The notes below the pieces were generated by a model. That model was not told where the DNA came from and did no database searches. It saw nothing but the letters and a program-made list of their open reading frames with translations. 35,023 bases of DNA, taken from assembly GCA_017438845.1 (NCBI GenBank), contig JAFRUO010000030.1:1-35023 (forward strand), read 5' to 3'. Positions 31,724 to 35,023 of the stretch are shown here, piece after piece. This DNA is from Clostridia bacterium. GTDB lineage: Bacteria > Bacillota > Clostridia > Oscillospirales > Acutalibacteraceae. Each line of letters opens with the position of its first letter. The stretch's first letter is position 1. Made by a program: the position numbers and the translations under genes.

Positions 31724-33003
31724 AACGTTTAAACGCTGAGCTTTGGGACAAGATGCATTATCTGTTCCGCGACTTCAACGACAGAATGGTGCACGTTGAG
31801 CTGCATTACGATTTTGAAATTGACCTCGACGTTCTGAAAACCGTTATAATCTGTATGCTTGAAAAGGCGCCCGTGCTTCACTCCTCGTTTGTCGACAACA
31901 AGCTTATGACCTATTGGAGGGTGAACGATTACAGCATTGACGATGTGCTGACTGTTGAGCGCCCCGACAACCTGAAGGAAGCGATTGACGACTTCTTAAC
32001 TCAGTATATTCCGCCCGAGGACAAGCTTCAGATAAGATTTGCCGTGTTCTATTATGAGGGTAAATCCGTTTTGCTTGTGGTTGAAAACCATATGTGTATG
32101 GACGGCGGCGACTTAAAGTATTTTATGAAGGCGTTTTGCAAAAATTATAATGATTATGCCGAAAACAAAATAAGTCCGCTTGAGCTTAAAACGGGCTCAC
32201 GCTCATATGAAAAGGTATACAAGGACTTTTCGCAGACGGAGCAGAGAATGGCTCGAAATCTTTACAAAAACGTTTGCGCTAAGGACGACCACAAATTTCC
32301 GCTTACCGACAACGACATCAGGGACCGTTCCTTTATCGCACGCAGGAAGCTGGACGCAGAGTGCTTTTCAAAGCTCAGAAAAGCAGGCAAAAAGCTTGGG
32401 GCAACCGTCAACGACACTCTGACCGCCGCTTACTTTTACAGCCTTTACGAGCTTGCGGACTTTGACCGTAACGACAGCGTTACAATTTCCTGCGCTATCG
32501 ACCTTCGCCGTCATATGAAGGACACGGGCGATACGGGCATAACAAACCAGACTGCCTTTATGCAGTGTAATATTCCGAGGCTCGGCGACAATATTTTCGA
32601 AACGCTTGAGTACACCAAGAAGAGCGTTGAAAAATTTAAAAACGACAAGTTTATGGGGCTTTACGGGCTTCCGCTTTTAAAGCTCGGTTACAGCATTATG
32701 CCTCAGGCGGCTTCCGAGCAGGTAATCAAAATCGGTTACTCTAACCCCTTGCTTGCAATGAGCAACATCGGTATACTTGAGCAGGACAAGCTTTCCCTTT
32801 CGGGTCATGAGCCGTTTGACGGCTTTATGACGGGCGCGGTTAAGTACAAGCCCTATGTTCTGCTTTCCGCAACCTCACTGGGCGGGGTGCTCACTCTTTC
32901 AATGTGCGTCAGGGGCAACGACGAGGACAAGGCGATAGTTGACCGCTTCTTTGATTTAATGGAAAAAAACATTGACGAAATATCAAAAAAAGCCGATGAA
33001 TAA
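31717..33003 (+). CDS. Condensation-fold CoA-dependent acyltransferase-like protein
   Basis: A 428-aa protein with the two-lobed chloramphenicol-acetyltransferase/condensation fold seen in NRPS condensation domains, wax-type and alcohol acyltransferases. The catalytic motif HxxxDG is present as H125-MCM-D129-G130 in VVENHMCMDGGDL. Other supports are LRKAGKKLGATVNDTLTAAYFYSLYE, SCAIDLRRHMKDTGDTGITN and the SNIGILEQD stretch. No carrier protein, adenylation domain or polyketide gene is nearby, so an NRPS role is unlikely. Transfer of an acyl group to an alcohol, lipid or glycolipid is the likeliest reaction. Its start overlaps the membrane protein gene, in a bicistronic unit. No convincing terminator follows before the IMP dehydrogenase promoter. 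Confidence 0.75.
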   Translation: MVKRLNAELWDKMHYLFRDFNDRMVHVELHYDFEIDLDVLKTVIICMLEKAPVLHSSFVDNKLMTYWRVNDYSIDDVLTVERPDNLKEAIDDFLTQYIPPEDKLQIRFAVFYYEGKSVLLVVENHMCMDGGDLKYFMKAFCKNYNDYAENKISPLELKTGSRSYEKVYKDFSQTEQRMARNLYKNVCAKDDHKFPLTDNDIRDRSFIARRKLDAECFSKLRKAGKKLGATVNDTLTAAYFYSLYELADFDRNDSVTISCAIDLRRHMKDTGDTGITNQTAFMQCNIPRLGDNIFETLEYTKKSVEKFKNDKFMGLYGLPLLKLGYSIMPQAASEQVIKIGYSNPLLAMSNIGILEQDKLSLSGHEPFDGFMTGAVKYKPYVLLSATSLGGVLTLSMCVRGNDEDKAIVDRFFDLMEKNIDEISKKADE

Positions 33004-33016
33004 TCTGCCATTGTAA

Positions 33017-33045
33017 TTGACAATAATCCGTGTCTGTGATAAAAT
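33017..33045 (+). promoter_or_regulatory. Promoter of guaB
   Basis: A perfect TTGACA (33017-33022) and TAAAAT (33040-33045) with a 17-base spacer and an upstream TG. An inverted repeat, AATCCGTG (33025-33032) and CACGGATT (33065-33072), flanks the -10 and transcription start. The second arm runs into TTTT, so it might instead end the previous transcript. Confidence 0.8.
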
Positions 33046-33104
33046 ATTTGAAATTTTACATAGGCACGGATTTTGACTATTTTAAAGTAAAGTGAGGTAC
33101 CGAT

Positions 33105-34610
33105 ATGGCAAAGTTTATCAATGAACCGTCACACACCTTTAACGAATATCTGCTTATTCCCGGATATTCCTCAAGCGAGTGTGTTCCCGCGAACGTTTCG
33201 CTTAAAACTCCGCTTGTCAAATTCAAAAAAGGGGAAGAGCCTTCAATTACCATGAACATTCCGCTGGTTTCGGCGATAATGCAGGCTGTATCGGGCGATA
33301 AGCTTGCGGTTGCGCTTGCTACCGAAGGCGGAGTTTCTTTTATATACGGCTCTCAGTCCGTTGAGGACGAAGCGGCTATGGTTAAAAGAGCTAAATCATA
33401 TAAAGCAGGCTTTGTTAAGTCCGACTCCAACGTAAGACCCGACGGCACCCTTGCAGAGGTTGTTGCGCTTACAGAGGCTACGGGACATTCCACAATCGCC
33501 GTTACAGAGGACGGCACAAGCGAGGGCAAGCTTTTAGGTATTGTTACCGGACGTGATTACCGAGTCAGCCGTATGGCTCCCGACCTTGCGGTCAAGGAGT
33601 TTATGACTCCGCTTGAAAAGCTGATTACCGCTAAAGAGGGTACCACCTTAAAGGAAGCCAACGATATTATCTGGGAGCATAAGCTCAATTCTCTCCCGAT
33701 TATTGACGACGGCGGCAAGCTTTGCTATATGGTATTCCGTAAGGACTATGAGGCTCACAAGCAGAATCCCAACGAGCTGCTTGACGGCCACAAGAGATAT
33801 GTTGTCGGCGCAGGTATCAACACAAGGGATTACGCCGAACGTGTGCCTGCTCTTATCGAAGCGGGCGCAGACGTGCTTTGCATTGACTCGTCGGAGGGCT
33901 TTTCCGACTGGCAGAAGCTCACTATTAAATGGATAAGAGAAAAATACGGCGACAGCGTGAAGGTCGGCGCAGGCAACGTGGTTGACGCAGACGGCTTCCG
34001 TTTCCTTGCCGAGTGCGGCGCTGACTTTATCAAGGTCGGCATCGGCGGCGGCTCAATCTGCATTACCCGTGAAACAAAGGGCATAGGCAGAGGTCAGGCG
34101 ACTGCGCTTATTGACGTTTGCAAGGCAAGGGACGAATACTTTGAAAAAACGGGCGTTTATATTCCCGTCTGCTCCGACGGCGGTATCGTATACGACCACC
34201 ATATGACGCTTGCTCTTGCTATGGGCGCTGATTTCATTATGCTCGGCAGATACTTTGCGCGTTTTGACGAAAGCCCGTCAAACAAGGTCAGCATCAACGG
34301 AACTTACTATAAGGAGTATTGGGGCGAGGGCTCCGCAAGGGCAAGAAACTGGCAGCGCTACGACCTCGGCGGCGACAAGAAGCTTTCCTTTGAGGAGGGC
34401 GTTGACTCTTATGTACCTTATGCCGGTTCGCTCAAGGACAACGTTGCGCTCTCACTGAGTAAGATTAAGTCCACTATGTGCAACTGCGGCGCGTTGACCA
34501 TTCCCGAGCTTCAGCAGAAGGCGAAGCTTACGCTGGTTTCCGCTACAAGCATTGTCGAGGGCGGCGCTCACGACGTTATCCAGAAGGATACAACACCGAC
34601 AATTAAGTAA
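33105..34610 (+). CDS. guaB: IMP dehydrogenase, Tritrichomonas-like type
   Basis: A 501-aa enzyme that oxidises IMP to XMP, the committed step of guanine nucleotide synthesis. The barrel is interrupted by two CBS domains (about residues 100-220). The catalytic loop is [13 protein letters not shown] with the nucleophile C319, and the mobile flap carries RARNWQRYD with R418 and Y419. In common bacterial GuaB the loop is GPGSICTTR. The form here, the residue numbers and the opening [14 protein letters not shown] resemble, from memory, the Tritrichomonas foetus enzyme. Enzymes of this type are known to resist mycophenolic acid. A GAGGT site lies before the ATG. It is a single-gene unit. Confidence 0.95.
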   Translation: MAKFINEPSHTFNEYLLIPGYSSSECVPANVSLKTPLVKFKKGEEPSITMNIPLVSAIMQAVSGDKLAVALATEGGVSFIYGSQSVEDEAAMVKRAKSYKAGFVKSDSNVRPDGTLAEVVALTEATGHSTIAVTEDGTSEGKLLGIVTGRDYRVSRMAPDLAVKEFMTPLEKLITAKEGTTLKEANDIIWEHKLNSLPIIDDGGKLCYMVFRKDYEAHKQNPNELLDGHKRYVVGAGINTRDYAERVPALIEAGADVLCIDSSEGFSDWQKLTIKWIREKYGDSVKVGAGNVVDADGFRFLAECGADFIKVGIGGGSICITRETKGIGRGQATALIDVCKARDEYFEKTGVYIPVCSDGGIVYDHHMTLALAMGADFIMLGRYFARFDESPSNKVSINGTYYKEYWGEGSARARNWQRYDLGGDKKLSFEEGVDSYVPYAGSLKDNVALSLSKIKSTMCNCGALTIPELQQKAKLTLVSATSIVEGGAHDVIQKDTTPTIK

Positions 34611-34626
34611 TTCAGCGAAATCCGAC

Positions 34627-34658
34627 AAAAGCAGAGGCAATCTTCGTTTACTGCTTTT
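34627..34658 (+). terminator. Possible weak terminator after guaB
   Basis: AAAAGCAG and CTGCTTTT form an 8-bp stem with a 16-base loop. The loop is long and the T-run is inside the stem. A stronger-looking GGCGGGGGC/GCTCCCGCC hairpin with TTTTTT follows at 34682-34712 as part of a repeat module. Confidence 0.35.
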
Positions 34659-34673
34659 CGAAGAGTGAATAAA

Positions 34674-34995
34674 TAACGTAGGGCGGGGGCTTGCTCCCGC
34701 CGTTGTTTTTTATCCGTAGGGGACGGCGTCCCCGACGTCCCGCAAAAGTGAAGAGTGAATAGGTAACAGTGAATAAGTAACGTAGGGCGGGGGTAATTCC
34801 CCTGACAGGGGAAATGTCTGCGTAGCAGACAAAAGGGTTCCTGAATTCGGAGAATTTGCTCCCGCCGCTGTTTTTTATCCGTAGGGGACGGGCGTTACGG
34901 CTCCCTTGTGTAAAGGGAGCTGTCAGCCGCAGGCTGACTGAGGGATTGTGAATAGTGAATAGTGAAGAAGTAATAGGTGTTTGCTTCGCAAACGG
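34674..34995. repeat. Palindromic modules, one copy interrupted by another
   Basis: A first unit, TAACGTAGGGCGGGGG then CTTGCTCCCGCCG, runs from 34674 to 34702 and continues into TTTTTTATCCGTAGGGGAC. A second copy starts at 34778, but after GGCGGGGG (to 34793) about 62 foreign bases follow before TTGCTCCCGCCG resumes near 34856. The insert carries TTCCCCTGACAGGGGAA and GTCTGCGTAGCAGAC hairpins, like the module at 2597-2649. Further on are CTCCCTTGTGTAAAGGGAG, CAGCCGCAGGCTG, the AATAGTG run and GTTTGCTTCGCAAAC, all with relatives at 2461-2722. The last 28 bases of the window hold nothing more. Confidence 0.8.
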
Positions 34996-35023
34996 AGGGG
35001 TAGTAAACTGTTTTAACTAATAC

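Noticed and set aside
31717..33003. NRPS condensation domain in a natural-product cluster
   Set aside because: No adenylation, carrier or thioesterase genes are nearby; a stand-alone acyltransferase fits better.
33004..33104. Purine riboswitch before guaB
   Set aside because: The leader is too short and has no recognisable aptamer core; only a promoter and an inverted repeat are seen.

Overview
The window reads like the chromosome of a moderately GC-rich Clostridia member (Bacillota), most like the Ruminococcaceae/Oscillospiraceae group. This is inferred from strong AGGAGG ribosome sites, near-consensus sigma-A promoters with 17-base spacers, intrinsic terminators with T-runs, an agr/LytTR two-component pair, SLH-domain cell-wall proteins, a Rex regulator, a FeoB-associated Cys-rich protein, and gene-poor gaps full of short GC-rich palindromic modules. 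No plasmid, phage, transposase or CRISPR genes are visible.

Layout. 1-3158: an LytTR response regulator and GHKL sensor kinase (minus strand), a palindrome-rich gap, a degenerate tRNA-Leu copy and an intact tRNA-Leu. 3236-5731: a polar amino-acid ABC importer (binding protein, permease, ATPase). 5790-12841: envelope genes on the plus strand: a cadherin-like anchored protein, a zinc-ribbon protein, a GHL10-type glycosidase lipoprotein, an N-acetylmuramoyl-L-alanine amidase and a six-SLH glucosaminidase. A DUF1294 membrane protein lies among them on the minus strand. 12857-16698: an aconitase, isocitrate dehydrogenase and rex operon (minus), with two Rex-box-like palindromes at its promoter. 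16738-20149: FtsK/SpoIIIE translocase, a DUF3006 protein and a small membrane protein. 20130-22216: rpsB and tsf, with a structured leader. 22245-22692: a small ORF, tRNA-Ser and a striking array of hairpins. 22848-26375: an Lrp regulator and a three-gene proton-translocating transhydrogenase (minus). 26575-30363: an iron-uptake cluster (two feoA, feoB, a Cys-rich protein, an HMA protein) with two matching promoter-operator units. 30662-30810: tRNA-Gly. 30914-33003: an overlapping pair, a six-helix membrane protein and a condensation-fold acyltransferase of unknown product. 33017-34610: an IMP dehydrogenase of the Tritrichomonas-like type. 34674-35023: more palindromic modules, one copy interrupted by another.

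How the genes fit together. Aconitase and isocitrate dehydrogenase make 2-oxoglutarate with reduced cofactor, and the NADH/NAD sensor Rex is their last operon gene, which suggests a self-controlled redox loop. The transhydrogenase nearby exchanges reducing power between NADH and NADPH. The feo cluster looks doubly iron-controlled, once before feoA and again before feoB. The envelope block combines an amidase, a glucosaminidase and a surface glycosidase, consistent with wall turnover. The least explained unit is the membrane protein/acyltransferase pair at 30914-33003. All functional statements are from reading the sequence and family knowledge; no search was run.
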